Shown: positions 36,961-47,787, counted from the first letter of the stretch. The stretch is DNA of 64,000 bases from Palleronia pontilimi (GCF_016412875.1 NZ_JAEKPD010000002.1:1-64000), one strand, 5' to 3'. Numbers and translations are program-made. Notes: generated from the letters alone by a model not told the origin.

Positions 36961-37662
36961 GTGACGGGCACGGTCACGCAGCTTCAGCCGGGTGCCGCGA
37001 CGCGCCCGGTTCTGCATGTCCGGCTGCAGCGTCTGGACCTGAAGGGCACGCAGGTCCTGGCCGCGCTGGATCTGCGCGTGACGAAGGGCGAAACGGTCGC
37101 CATCGTCGGGCCCTCGGGGATCGGGAAAAGCACCCTGTTGCGGGCGATCGCGGGGCTGACGACCCGGTTCAGCGGCCAGATCGACGCGCCCGAGCGCACC
37201 GCGCTGATCTTCCAGGAACCCACGCTGCTGCCGTGGCGCACGCTCACGGACAATCTGCGCGTGACGGCCCGGATCGGTGCCGAGGACGCGCGCCACTGGC
37301 TGGGCGCGGTGGGCCTGGCCGGGCGCGGCGACGACTTCCCGGGCCAGCTGTCGCTGGGCCAGCAGCGCCGCCTGGCGCTGGCCCGCGCCTTCGCCATGCG
37401 GCCCGAGCTCTTGCTGATGGACGAGCCCTTCGTGTCGCTGGACCCCGAGCTGGTGGACGAGATGATGGGGCTGTTCGCGCAGCTTCGGGCCGAGACGCAG
37501 ACGACGACCCTGTTCGTCACCCACGTGGAGGACGAGGCGCGGCGTCTGGCCAGCCGGATCGTGACGCTGGGCGGCCCGCCCGCGCGGATCACTGGCGACG
37601 CTCAGAACAAGGGCGCGTATTTCCAGTTGTCGGCGTCGGGCGTGACCTCGTCCAGGTCGTAG
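36961..37662 (+). CDS. ABC importer ATPase (NitT/TauT type)
   Basis: The 233-residue protein has Walker A GPSGIGKST, Q-loop FQEPTLLPW, signature LSLGQQRRLALARA, Walker B LLLMDEPF and the switch FVTHVEDEA. It starts with GTG directly after the stop of the binding-protein gene. The signature is LSLGQ, the usual variant in the NitT/TauT group. Its last 61 bases overlap the 3' end of the convergent Sel1 gene. Confidence 0.9.
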   Translation: MTGTVTQLQPGAATRPVLHVRLQRLDLKGTQVLAALDLRVTKGETVAIVGPSGIGKSTLLRAIAGLTTRFSGQIDAPERTALIFQEPTLLPWRTLTDNLRVTARIGAEDARHWLGAVGLAGRGDDFPGQLSLGQQRRLALARAFAMRPELLLMDEPFVSLDPELVDEMMGLFAQLRAETQTTTLFVTHVEDEARRLASRIVTLGGPPARITGDAQNKGAYFQLSASGVTSSRS

Positions 37663-38135
37663 CCCGCGCCCTGCAGGCGCTTGGCGACCAGCAGCCCGTC
37701 GGCGGCGGCCTCGTCCACGTATTGCCGACCGAGTGCGTCGTCCTTGCCGATGCCGTGACCGCGCATCAGGTTCAAACCGTGGTTGAACTTGCCCACCGGG
37801 TCGCCCAGGTCGGCGGCGCGGCGGTCCCATTCGGCGGCGGCGTCGGGGTTGTAGTCGCCGCCCAGGCCGTTGTTGTCGAGCTGACCCATCCAGGTCATGG
37901 CACCGGTATATCCCGCCTCGGCGCAGCGCTCGAAGATGGCGCGGGCGGTGGCGTGGTCGCCTGATTTGGTCATCATGTAGCCCGATGCGCACATGGTCAT
38001 CGACGTCTCGCCCCGCGCGGCCTTGTCGCGCATGGATTGCCACGTCAGCTCTTCGGGGTTCAGCGTGCCCAGCTCGTCGGCCATGGCGGGCAGGGCGATC
38101 AGGCAGGCGAGTGTGGCCGTCAGGAAATGTCTCAT
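37602..38135 (-). CDS. Secreted Sel1-repeat protein
   Basis: The 177-residue product has a signal peptide (MRHFLTATLACLIALPAMA) and Sel1-like repeats (HATARAIFERCAEAGYTGAMTW, AAEWDRRAADLGDPVGKFNHG, ALGRQYVDEAAADG). Such repeats mediate protein contacts, here in the periplasm. Proteins of this type recur beside PQQ-dehydrogenase genes, so a role in maturation or assembly of the enzyme is plausible but unproven. The gene shares 61 bp, tail to tail, with the ABC ATPase. Confidence 0.8.
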   Translation of the reverse strand: MRHFLTATLACLIALPAMADELGTLNPEELTWQSMRDKAARGETSMTMCASGYMMTKSGDHATARAIFERCAEAGYTGAMTWMGQLDNNGLGGDYNPDAAAEWDRRAADLGDPVGKFNHGLNLMRGHGIGKDDALGRQYVDEAAADGLLVAKRLQGAGYDLDEVTPDADNWKYAPLF

Positions 38136-38188
38136 ATCCGCGGATATAGTCCGTTCCGCCGGGTCGCGCCATGCCACCATGGTCGCCG

Positions 38189-38977
38189 TCAGGCGCGCTT
38201 GCGGGTCAGGCCCCGCTGCGGATCGTAGCCCCAGATCGCCAGCGCCGAGAACAGCGCGGCGGCGAGCAGGGTCCAGAGCAGCGACCACGGCGCCAGCTGG
38301 GTGTAGAGCGCGAAGCGGATCAGCTCGACCGCGTGGGTGAACGGGTTCACCGCGCAGATGTCGTGCAGCAGTTCCGAGGATTCCGCCATCTTCCAAAGGG
38401 GATAGAGCGCGGAGCTGAGAAAGAACATCGGGAAGATCACGAAGTTCATGACGCCCGCGAAGTTTTCCAGCTGCTTGATGAAGGACGACAGCGCCAGCCC
38501 CAGCGCGCCCAGCATCAGCCCCGCGACGATCAGGGCCGGAAGGACCGTCAGGTAGCCCAGCGGCGCCACGGTGATATCGAACAGCGCGGCGATGGCGAGG
38601 AAGGCATAGACCTGCAGGATCGAGATCGCGGTCGAGGCCAGGAGCTTCGACAGCAGCAGCCACCAGCGCGGCAGCGGCGCGGTGAGCAACAGGCGCATGG
38701 ACCCCATCTCGCGGTCGTAGACCAGGCTGAGGCTGGATTGCATCCCGTTGAACAGCAGGATCATGCCGCAGAGGCCCGGCACGATGTAGGTCTCGTAGGT
38801 GATGTAGGTCTGGTAGGGCGGGATGATGCTGAGGCCCAGCGCGGCGCGGAAGCCCGCGGCGAAGACCAAGAGCCAGACCAGCGGTCGGACGAGGGCCGCG
38901 ACGAATCGTTCGCGCTGGTGGACGAAGCGCAGCGCCTCGCGGGCGACGATGGCGGCGAGGGCGGTGAGCCAGGTCAT
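38189..38977 (-). CDS. ABC-2 type permease, PedC-like (PQQ-alcohol-catabolism associated)
   Basis: The 262-residue membrane protein has about six helices and the ABC-2 signature region (YDREMGSMRLLLTAPLPRWWLLLSKLL; PMFFLSSALYPLW). PedC-like permeases of this kind form a recognised group encoded with PQQ alcohol dehydrogenases. The partner ATPase is the gene at 39075-39788. Transport direction is probably outward, by family. The substrate is unknown. Confidence 0.87.
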   Translation of the reverse strand: MTWLTALAAIVAREALRFVHQRERFVAALVRPLVWLLVFAAGFRAALGLSIIPPYQTYITYETYIVPGLCGMILLFNGMQSSLSLVYDREMGSMRLLLTAPLPRWWLLLSKLLASTAISILQVYAFLAIAALFDITVAPLGYLTVLPALIVAGLMLGALGLALSSFIKQLENFAGVMNFVIFPMFFLSSALYPLWKMAESSELLHDICAVNPFTHAVELIRFALYTQLAPWSLLWTLLAAALFSALAIWGYDPQRGLTRKRA

Positions 38978-38994
38978 GGCTGGCTGGCCGGTGC

Positions 38995-39058
38995 GGGGGG
39001 CTGTCCGCCCCCCCGGCCTGCGGCCGTCCCCCCGGAAGGTATTTGTGGAAAGATGAAG
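38995..39058 (+). repeat. Composite intergenic element, copy 2
   Basis: Three parts follow each other: a hairpin GGGGGGC...GCCCCCC, a small hairpin GGCC-TGC-GGCC, and then CCCCCCGGAAGGTATTTG with GGAAAGATGAAG. The same architecture occurs at 41211-41268. It fills the gap between the exporter permease and ATPase genes. Confidence 0.7.
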
Positions 39059-39074
39059 CAGGGGGTGCGGCGCG

Positions 39075-39788
39075 TCATGCGGACGCTTTCGTGAGACGCA
39101 GGAAGGTGTCGGAGAGATCCGATCCCTGCGCGATCTCGGCGGCGGGGCCGTCGCGCAGGATGCGGCCCTGGTGCAGGATCAGAAGGTGGTCGTCGGGCCG
39201 GACCTCGTCGGTCAGGTGGGTGGCCCAGAGCACGGTCAGCCCCTCGGCGGTCAGGTCGTGGACGTGGTCGGTGATCGCGCGGCGCGACGCGGCGTCGAGG
39301 CCGACGGTGGGCTCGTCCAGCAGCAGCACTTTCGGTGCGTGGAGAAGGGCGCGGGCGATCTCGGTCCGGCGGCGGTGGCCGCCATTGAGGGTCCGGGTCT
39401 TCTCACGGGCGCGCTCGCGCATCCGCAGCCGATCGAGCGCGGCGTCGATGCGGGTCGCGGCGGTTTTGCCCGACAGGCCATGCAGGGCGGCGAAATAGGA
39501 CAGGTTCTGGCGCACGGTCAGGTCCAGGTCCAGCGTCTGCTGCTGGAACACGATGCCGAGCGCGGCAAGGGCCTGAAGGGGGTGTCGCGACAGGTCCTGG
39601 CCCGCGATCTCGACCCGGCCGTCGGGCGTGGTGAAAAGACGGGTGAGCAGGCCGAACAGGGTGGATTTGCCGGCGCCGTTGGGGCCCAGCAGGGCGCAGA
39701 AGCGGCCGGGTGCGATCGAGAAGGAGACGTCGTCCAGCGCCCGTTTCGGCCCGTAGGTATAGGAAAGGTTGGCGACGGCGAGACTCAT
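39075..39788 (-). CDS. ABC ATPase of the PQQ-associated exporter
   Basis: The 237-residue protein has Walker A GPNGAGKST, Q-loop VFQQQTLDLDLTV, a variant signature LNGGHRRRTEIARAL, Walker B VLLLDEPTVGLD and switch LWATHLTDE. Family assignment is to the ATPases found in PQQ-dependent alcohol-catabolism clusters. Its start directly adjoins the stop of the small secreted protein gene, so it is translated in one unit with it. Confidence 0.88.
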   Translation of the reverse strand: MSLAVANLSYTYGPKRALDDVSFSIAPGRFCALLGPNGAGKSTLFGLLTRLFTTPDGRVEIAGQDLSRHPLQALAALGIVFQQQTLDLDLTVRQNLSYFAALHGLSGKTAATRIDAALDRLRMRERAREKTRTLNGGHRRRTEIARALLHAPKVLLLDEPTVGLDAASRRAITDHVHDLTAEGLTVLWATHLTDEVRPDDHLLILHQGRILRDGPAAEIAQGSDLSDTFLRLTKASA

Positions 39789-40211
39789 TCAACGGATCGT
39801 GATGTCGAGGCGCTGGGTGTCGCCATCCGAGCCGGGGATGCGCAGCTCGTAGCGGCCGGGCTTGATGGCGATGAAGCCGATCTCCATCGTGCCGGCCTGG
39901 TCGAATTCCACGCTGTCGAGGCCGAGGGGGCGGACTTCCAGGCCGTTGATGACGATCTCGTCGATCCAGACGGCGCGGAAAAAGTCCGCGCCGGCGAGCG
40001 CCAGTTCCTGGCTGCCGTCCGCTTCGATCAGGACTTCGTAATAGGTGCCCGATTGCAGATACCAGGGCGCGTCCGACAGGGGCTGGCCCGCGGACAGGGT
40101 GACGGGCGGCAGGTCGGCCTTGTTGCCCGCCGACAGCAGGCCCGCGAAGCCAAGATCATGCGCGGCGGCGGGCAGCGCGGTTAGGGCGAGGATCGTCAGG
40201 ACACGGAGCAT
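39789..40211 (-). CDS. Small secreted protein of the PQQ island, function unknown
   Basis: The 140-residue product has a signal peptide (MLRVLTILALTALPAAA) and a mature beta-rich domain with several short strands (YYEVLIEADGSQELALAG, VEFDQAGTMEIGFIAIKPG, YELRIPG). The repeated Gly-turn strands resemble an immunoglobulin- or cupredoxin-like sandwich, but no Cys is present in the mature part and a copper site is not evident. It lies in the PQQ-exporter unit between YVTN protein and ATPase. Confidence 0.7.
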   Translation of the reverse strand: MLRVLTILALTALPAAAHDLGFAGLLSAGNKADLPPVTLSAGQPLSDAPWYLQSGTYYEVLIEADGSQELALAGADFFRAVWIDEIVINGLEVRPLGLDSVEFDQAGTMEIGFIAIKPGRYELRIPGSDGDTQRLDITIR

Positions 40212-40222
40212 GGCGCGGGCTT

Positions 40223-41182
40223 TCAATTGGTGGGGCGGAAGGCGGCGCCCCAGGGGAAGCGGCCGACCTTGATGGTCTTGATCGGCTTGCGCGACGCCAC
40301 GTCGACCACGGTCACGTCGCCCGAGATGCCGTTGGTGGTGAAAAGCCGCGCGCGGTCGGCGTCGAAGGCCATGTGCCAGACGCGGCGGCCGACGAGGATG
40401 TAATCCTCGACTTCGTAGGTCTCGGCGTCGACCACGGCCAGGTGGTTGGACGGGCCGAGGGCCACGAAGGCGTGGGTGTCGCCGGTGGTGAACTCGAAGC
40501 CCACGGGCTGCACCCGGTCGGGGTGGATGTTGGGCAGATCGAAGTCGATCTTGGCCTTTTCGGCCTGGGTGGCCACGTCGAAGACGGTGATCGTGCCGCC
40601 GATTTCCGAGCTGACCCAGAGCTCGGTGCCGTCCTTGACGAATTCGGCGTGGCGGGGGCGGCTGTCGACCAGGGTGTTGGCGAAGAGCTCCTGCGTTGCG
40701 GTGTCGATCCAGTGGGCCATGTTGGTGGTCTCGGACGTGGTGATGGCGATGGTGCCGTCGGGGCTGATGGCCATGCCCTCGGGTTCGATGCCGACGTCGA
40801 TCTGGGCGACGACGGTCCGCGTTTCGGTGTCGACCACGGTGGTGATCGCGTCGTCCTCGTTGGCGATGTAGAGGTGGCGGTTGTCGGGGGCGAGCACGAA
40901 TTGCTCGGGATCCTCGCCCGAGGGCAGGTCGTGCAGGATTTCGCCCGATACCGGGTCCATGACCTGCACGGCGTCGCTGTCGGACGCGCAGATATAGACG
41001 ACGCTGTGATCCTTGCTGAAAGTGATGCCGCGGGGGCGTTCGCCGGTCTCGATCGTGCGGGTCACTTCCAGCGTGTCGGTGTCGATGACCGAGATCGTGT
41101 CGTCGTGTTCGTTGGTCACCCAGATCTCGTCGGCTTGGGCAGGCAGGGCGAGGACGGTCGCGATGCAAGCGGCGCGGATCAT
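40223..41182 (-). CDS. Periplasmic YVTN-family beta-propeller (PQQ-cluster associated)
   Basis: The 319-residue protein has a short signal peptide and about seven propeller repeats of the YVTN type (DEIWVTNEHDDTISVIDTDT, VVYICASDSDAVQVMD, HLYIANEDDAITTVVD, ELWVSSEIGGTITVFD, RLFTTNGISGDVTVVD). Such proteins are regularly encoded with PQQ alcohol dehydrogenases and the adjoining exporter. No catalytic motif is seen; a binding or scaffold role is likely. Confidence 0.88.
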   Translation of the reverse strand: MIRAACIATVLALPAQADEIWVTNEHDDTISVIDTDTLEVTRTIETGERPRGITFSKDHSVVYICASDSDAVQVMDPVSGEILHDLPSGEDPEQFVLAPDNRHLYIANEDDAITTVVDTETRTVVAQIDVGIEPEGMAISPDGTIAITTSETTNMAHWIDTATQELFANTLVDSRPRHAEFVKDGTELWVSSEIGGTITVFDVATQAEKAKIDFDLPNIHPDRVQPVGFEFTTGDTHAFVALGPSNHLAVVDAETYEVEDYILVGRRVWHMAFDADRARLFTTNGISGDVTVVDVASRKPIKTIKVGRFPWGAAFRPTN

Positions 41183-41210
41183 CGGCAGGGGATTGCGGCG
41201 CGCGGGGGAA

Positions 41211-41268
41211 GGGGGGCGCTGCCCCCCGTCCTTCGGACTCCCCCCGAGGTATTTCGGGAAAGATGAAG
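41211..41268 (+). repeat. Composite intergenic element, copy 3
   Basis: Hairpin GGGGGGC-GCT-GCCCCCC (41211-41227) is followed by GTCC-TTC-GGAC (41228-41238) and then CCCCCCGAGGTATTTC with GGGAAAGATGAAG. It lies just after the stop of the binding-protein gene at 41275, read from the opposite strand. Confidence 0.75.
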
Positions 41269-41274
41269 CTGGGA

Positions 41275-42438
41275 TCATGGGGCGAAGGCCTCGCATCGGG
41301 ATTCGGGGGCGTCGAGGCCGATCGTGTCGAGCTCGGTCACCGGGTGGAGGAACCCGTCGAGCGGGGCTTGGGCCACCAGCGCGCGGGGGTGGACCAGCGG
41401 GATCGGCTGGCGCATCTGGCCATTCCACGCGCGGAAGGTCAACGGGCGGCCCAGGAAGCCGCCGAGCTCGAAGTCGGGGGACAGGATGTAGGCGCGCAAG
41501 GTCGCGGCGTCGGTGGCGCCGGTGCGGGTCACCGCCTCGCCCAGCGTGCGGATGGCGGCCCAGGCGGCGTAGTCCCTGGGCTGCATGGCGCGGGCGGCCA
41601 GGTCGGTGAAGCGGTTTTGCAGCTGGGCCGCGCCCCATTGTTCGACCACGCGGTCCCAGCCCACCGGGGTCAGACCTTCGGAGCCGGTGACCGGGCGCGG
41701 CTCCCACGTGTTGTAGAGGATGTAGCGGCCGAAATCGTGGATCTCGTCGGCCACGATCAGCGCGTCGTAGCGGCCGAAGCCTTGAGTGAAGAGCGGCACC
41801 TCGGCCGACGCGTTGCGGCGCATGTTGGCGTCGAAGCGCCATTCTTTCCGGGGGCCGGGCTTCAGGCCGTATTTCGCGAGCGAGCGTTCCATGCTGGCCG
41901 CGAAGGCCTGGTCGGACGCATGGCCGCCCGCGATCATCGGCAGGTCCGTCCACTTCTTCAGCACGAAGAACTGCGCCAGCGCGTCGGTGCGCATCTGGGT
42001 CGAGGGCAGCGTATGCAGCAGGTTGGCGCGGCAATCGGCGTCGCGCAGGTTCGTGTCGGGGGCGGCCACGTTGAAGATCAGCGCGCCCCGGGCTTCGGGC
42101 AGGTCGGCGACCGCCAGCACATCGTCGGCGGGCGCGTCGAGGATCAGCAGATCGGTCCCGGCCAGGGCCGCCCGCGCCGCGGCGGCCAGGTCCGCGTCCG
42201 CGGCGACCCTGGTCGCGTCGAGCGCGTAGCTCTGGCCCAGGAACCGGCCCGTCGTCGCGTTGTCGTCGATGGCCAGTCGCGCGCCCGCGACGCCGAGATC
42301 GCCGGGCGGTGTGTCGAGGTCCGACAGCGTTGGCGGCGGCGGGACCGCGCGCTGCAGGTAGTGGATGCGCGCGTCGGTTTGCGCCGCGCCCGCAAGGGGC
42401 AGCACGCAGAACGCCAGGGCTGTCAGGACAAAGCGCAT
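41275..42438 (-). CDS. Branched-chain-amino-acid-type binding protein, PQQ-catabolism associated
   Basis: The 387-residue precursor starts with a signal peptide (MRFVLTALAFCVLPLAGAA) and has a type I periplasmic binding fold (ARLAIDDNATTGRFLG, LLILDAPADDVLAV, LIFNVAAPDTNLRDADC). It belongs to the binding-protein group that accompanies PQQ-dependent alcohol catabolism. No Liv-type permease is present, and the neighbouring ABC-2 exporter would not normally need it, so it may sense or present a substrate. CCGGAGGGGATCG precedes the ATG; an alternative start lies at 42468. Confidence 0.85.
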   Translation of the reverse strand: MRFVLTALAFCVLPLAGAAQTDARIHYLQRAVPPPPTLSDLDTPPGDLGVAGARLAIDDNATTGRFLGQSYALDATRVAADADLAAAARAALAGTDLLILDAPADDVLAVADLPEARGALIFNVAAPDTNLRDADCRANLLHTLPSTQMRTDALAQFFVLKKWTDLPMIAGGHASDQAFAASMERSLAKYGLKPGPRKEWRFDANMRRNASAEVPLFTQGFGRYDALIVADEIHDFGRYILYNTWEPRPVTGSEGLTPVGWDRVVEQWGAAQLQNRFTDLAARAMQPRDYAAWAAIRTLGEAVTRTGATDAATLRAYILSPDFELGGFLGRPLTFRAWNGQMRQPIPLVHPRALVAQAPLDGFLHPVTELDTIGLDAPESRCEAFAP

Positions 42439-42583
42439 CGATCCCCTCCGGAAGGCCAGCCTAGACATCGGGGCGGCCGCCAAAATCCGACTTTGGTGCA
42501 GGGCGTCCCAAGGTCTAATGGTGCGCGCCATCGCGGCGGCTTACCAAGGGGCCGAAGAACAGCAACCCCGAGGGGGAGACGAC

Positions 42584-43279
42584 ATGCAATCCACCAAGCT
42601 TGCCATCGGTGCCGCGATCCTGGCCGCAACTGCGACGCTGGCCTATGCCGCGGGTCCGCCCATGACGCCGCAGGCGATCGACACCACCGGCCTGCCCGAG
42701 TTGGGCGACGAATGGCTGTCGGAAAACCCCTATCGCGCCGAGGCCGCCGACCAGGAGGTCTGGTTCACGGCCGTGGAGATCGGCGCGTCGGGATACAACC
42801 AGAACTGCGCGCGGTGCCACGGGATCCAGGGCGTGTCGGGCGGATTGGCGCCGGACCTGCGCTACCTGGAAGCCAGCGCCTATGACGACGAATGGTATAT
42901 CGAGCGGTTCCGCTCGGGCGTCACGCAGAACGGCACCACCAAGATGCCCGCTTTCGGCGAGCTCTTGGGCCAGGAAGCGGCCTGGGCGATCCGCACCTAT
43001 GTCGAAAGCCGCGCCGACGATGCGCAGGTCGTGGCGAAAAGCGACGCGCTGAAGGGTGTGCGCGATCAGCTGGCGCGCTGGGCCGACGACCCCACGGGCG
43101 CCGATCCCGACGCGGTCAAGGCGCAGCTGGACGAGATCGCGGCCACCATCGACACGCTGTCGGGCGCGCCGCAGGCCGATTCGGTGGCCTGGCGCGCGAG
43201 CCTGGAAATCGACGGATCGCAGGCCGGGTACTCCACCGCCGCCGATACGCTGACCGTCGGGCTGTCGGCCGCCGAATGA
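42584..43279 (+). CDS. pedF: Cytochrome c-550 (PedF-like)
   Basis: The 231-residue precursor has a signal peptide (residues 1-22) and a single haem c site CARCH in GYNQNCARCHGIQG, with a likely axial methionine in TTKMPAFGELL. The C-terminal ~70 residues form a helical extension. PedF-type cytochromes accept electrons from PQQ alcohol dehydrogenases, so this is the probable partner of the enzyme at 33969-35738. It overlaps the next gene by four bases. Confidence 0.9.
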   Translation: MQSTKLAIGAAILAATATLAYAAGPPMTPQAIDTTGLPELGDEWLSENPYRAEAADQEVWFTAVEIGASGYNQNCARCHGIQGVSGGLAPDLRYLEASAYDDEWYIERFRSGVTQNGTTKMPAFGELLGQEAAWAIRTYVESRADDAQVVAKSDALKGVRDQLARWADDPTGADPDAVKAQLDEIAATIDTLSGAPQADSVAWRASLEIDGSQAGYSTAADTLTVGLSAAE

Positions 43280-44178
43280 GCCTGCTGCGCGGGGTCTTCG
43301 CGGCCTTGCTGGCGGTGGGCCTTGCGGGGCCCGTCGCGGCGCAGGATCCCTGCGCCGATTACGTGCCCCAGCCGAGGCCCCAGAACGCAAGCCGGGACGA
43401 GGTGGGGCAGGACCTGGACACGATCCTGGAGCGCGGGCACATGAGCTTCGCGCTTTACGAGGATTACCCGCCCTATAGCTGGCTGGAGGGCAGCACCCCG
43501 CGCGGTGTCGACGCGGAAATCGCGCGCCTGATCGCCGAATACGTGGGCGTCGAGCCGCGGTTCAACTTCGTGGCCGCCGCCGAGAGCCTGGATTCGGACC
43601 TGCGCAACAACATCTGGCAGGGCGGGATCGTGTCGGGGGCGGTGTCCAACGTGATGATGCGCATACCCTACGACAGCAAGTTCGCCTGCCGGGTCGAGCA
43701 GGTCGTCTTCACCGGGCAATACGCGGTGGAGCGGGTGGCCATCGCCTATGCCAAGGACGCCTATCCCGACGACTTGCCGGTGCCCGCTTACTTCCGCTTC
43801 GACACGGTGGCGGTCGAGAACGACTCGATCGCGGATTTCTACCTGTCGAGCTTCGCGGGCGGGCAGCTGAACGCCCAGGTGCGACGCTTTCCCGACATGG
43901 TCGCCGCCATGGAGGCGCTGGCGGGCGGCGAGACGAAGGCGGCGATGGGGCCGCGCGGGCAGCTGGAATGGGGGCTGACCGACGCGCTGGGCGTCCATGC
44001 GCCGCCGCTGGCGGGCTTCGCGATCAGCCAGTGGACGCTGGGCGTCGCGGTGAATTTCCGGTTTCGCCCGCTGGGCTATACCGTCGACGACGCCATCCGC
44101 GAGGGCCTGGACAGCGGCGCCATCGCGGCGATCTACGACAGCTACGGCCTGACCCACGAAGCGCCCGCCTTTCGCTAG
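43276..44178 (+). CDS. Quinoprotein-associated periplasmic binding protein (MoxJ/XoxJ-like)
   Basis: The 300-residue protein has a signal peptide (ending GPVAAQ) and a family-3 solute-binding fold (HMSFALYEDYPPYSWLEG, GVDAEIARLIAEYVGV, GPRGQLEWGLTDALG). In methylotrophs MoxJ/XoxJ proteins interact with the dehydrogenase and may help activation rather than transport. The overlap with pedF points to the same job. Confidence 0.87.
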   Translation: MSLLRGVFAALLAVGLAGPVAAQDPCADYVPQPRPQNASRDEVGQDLDTILERGHMSFALYEDYPPYSWLEGSTPRGVDAEIARLIAEYVGVEPRFNFVAAAESLDSDLRNNIWQGGIVSGAVSNVMMRIPYDSKFACRVEQVVFTGQYAVERVAIAYAKDAYPDDLPVPAYFRFDTVAVENDSIADFYLSSFAGGQLNAQVRRFPDMVAAMEALAGGETKAAMGPRGQLEWGLTDALGVHAPPLAGFAISQWTLGVAVNFRFRPLGYTVDDAIREGLDSGAIAAIYDSYGLTHEAPAFR

Positions 44179-44199
44179 GTCTTGGCCATTGGTCTTATA

Positions 44200-44218
44200 G
44201 TCGCGCCGGGCGCGCGAC
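44200..44218. promoter_or_regulatory. Inverted repeat with GGTCTTATAG promoter-like motif before coxG
   Basis: GTCGCGC-N5-GCGCGAC immediately follows GGTCTTA (44191-44197), 36 to 63 bp before the coxG start. The GGTCTTA motif recurs at other promoters of this island (see findings). Confidence 0.35.
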
Positions 44219-44253
44219 CTTAGCGTGAACCCCGAAACAGGAGCATGATCCCC

Positions 44254-44805
44254 ATGGAACTGACTGGCAGCCGCACGATCGAGGCAGACCGTGAAACCGT
44301 CTGGAACGCACTTCTGGACCGCGACGTGCTGAAGGACTGCGTGCCCGGCTGCACCGAGATGTCGGGCAATGCCGAGGACGGTTTCGAGGCCACGGTCGTC
44401 CAGAAGGTCGGCCCGGTGAAAGCCACGTTCAAGGGGCAGGTGACGCTCGAGGACATGGAAAAGCCCGCCAGCCTGAAGATCTCGGGCGAGGGCAAGGGCG
44501 GTGCTGCGGGCTTCGCGTCGGGCGGCGCGAAGGTGAAGCTGCGCGAGGAAGGCGGGGCGACGGTGCTCGATTACGACGTGGAGGCCAAGGTGGGCGGCAA
44601 GATCGCGCAGCTGGGCAGCCGCATCATCGACAGCTTCGCAAAGAAGATGGCCGACCAGTTCTTCACCGACTTCAAGGACGCGGTCGAAGGGCCGGGCGAT
44701 GACGCAGAGGCGACCGGGCCCAACGCGGCCAGCGACGACGCGGCCGCACCCGCCGAAGCGAAAAAAGAGAAAAAGGGATGGTTCGCGAAGCTGAAATCCA
44801 GCTGA
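44254..44805 (+). CDS. coxG: CoxG-like SRPBCC membrane-associated protein
   Basis: The 183-residue product has an SRPBCC fold (MELTGSRTIEADRETVWNALLDRDVLKDCVPGCTEM; GAAGFASGGAKVKL; LGSRIIDSFAKKMADQFF) followed by an Ala/Glu/Lys-rich linker ending in GWFAKLKSS. CoxG anchors CO-dehydrogenase-type enzymes to the cytoplasmic membrane. It leads the coxS-coxL-coxM unit. The start at 44254 has AGGAG ten bases before; ATG 44245 is too close to it. Confidence 0.87.
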   Translation: MELTGSRTIEADRETVWNALLDRDVLKDCVPGCTEMSGNAEDGFEATVVQKVGPVKATFKGQVTLEDMEKPASLKISGEGKGGAAGFASGGAKVKLREEGGATVLDYDVEAKVGGKIAQLGSRIIDSFAKKMADQFFTDFKDAVEGPGDDAEATGPNAASDDAAAPAEAKKEKKGWFAKLKSS

Positions 44806-44841
44806 GCCACCGACAGAACACCAGAAATAAGGGAGGATGAT

Positions 44842-45333
44842 ATGAATTCCATCAAGATGCGGGTGAACGGCAAAGAGGTGTCCGGCACCGTCGAGGGCCG
44901 CACGCTTTTGGTCGATTTCCTGCGCAAGGATCTGCGGCTGACCGGCACCCATGTGGGCTGCGACACGACCCAGTGCGGGGCGTGCGTGGTGCACGTGAAC
45001 GGTAACCCGGTGAAGGCGTGCTCGATGCTGGCGGCGGAAGCCGACGGTGCCGAGGTGGGCACCATCGAGGGCCAGGCCAATGCCGACGGGTCGCTGTCGG
45101 TGATCCAGGCGGCGTTCCAGGAGCATCATGGGCTTCAGTGCGGCTTCTGCACGCCGGGGATGATCATGGCGGCGGCGTCGCTGCTGAAGGAAAACCCCAA
45201 GCCCAGCGAGCACGAGATCCGCGAATACCTGGACGGCAACATCTGCCGCTGCACGGGCTACCACAACATCGTCAAGGCCATCCTGGCGGCATCGGGCCAA
45301 GAGGTCGCGCCGCCCGCCATGGCCGCCGAATAA
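44842..45333 (+). CDS. coxS: Molybdenum hydroxylase [2Fe-2S] small subunit
   Basis: The 163-residue subunit has a plant-type [2Fe-2S] domain ([16 protein letters not shown]...KACSMLA) and an all-helical second cluster domain ([10 protein letters not shown]...[11 protein letters not shown]). It relays electrons from molybdenum to FAD. GGGAGGATG-type ribosome site precedes it. Confidence 0.94.
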   Translation: MNSIKMRVNGKEVSGTVEGRTLLVDFLRKDLRLTGTHVGCDTTQCGACVVHVNGNPVKACSMLAAEADGAEVGTIEGQANADGSLSVIQAAFQEHHGLQCGFCTPGMIMAAASLLKENPKPSEHEIREYLDGNICRCTGYHNIVKAILAASGQEVAPPAMAAE

Positions 45334-45355
45334 GTCACAACGGAATTTCGGGGCG

Positions 45356-45376
45356 CGATTTTTCGCCGAAAAATCG
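45356..45376. repeat. Perfect 21-bp palindrome, copy B
   Basis: Arms CGATTTTTC and GAAAAATCG flank a GCC centre. The sequence is exactly the reverse complement of copy A at 22290-22310. Here it lies inside an operon between coxS and coxL, just upstream of AGGAGG, so it may attenuate or stabilise the transcript. Confidence 0.7.
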
Positions 45377-45400
45377 GTCCCGCATCAGGAGGATACCCAC

Positions 45401-47770
<2,370 letters not shown>

Positions 47771-47787
47771 GGGCCAACGGCCAGCGA

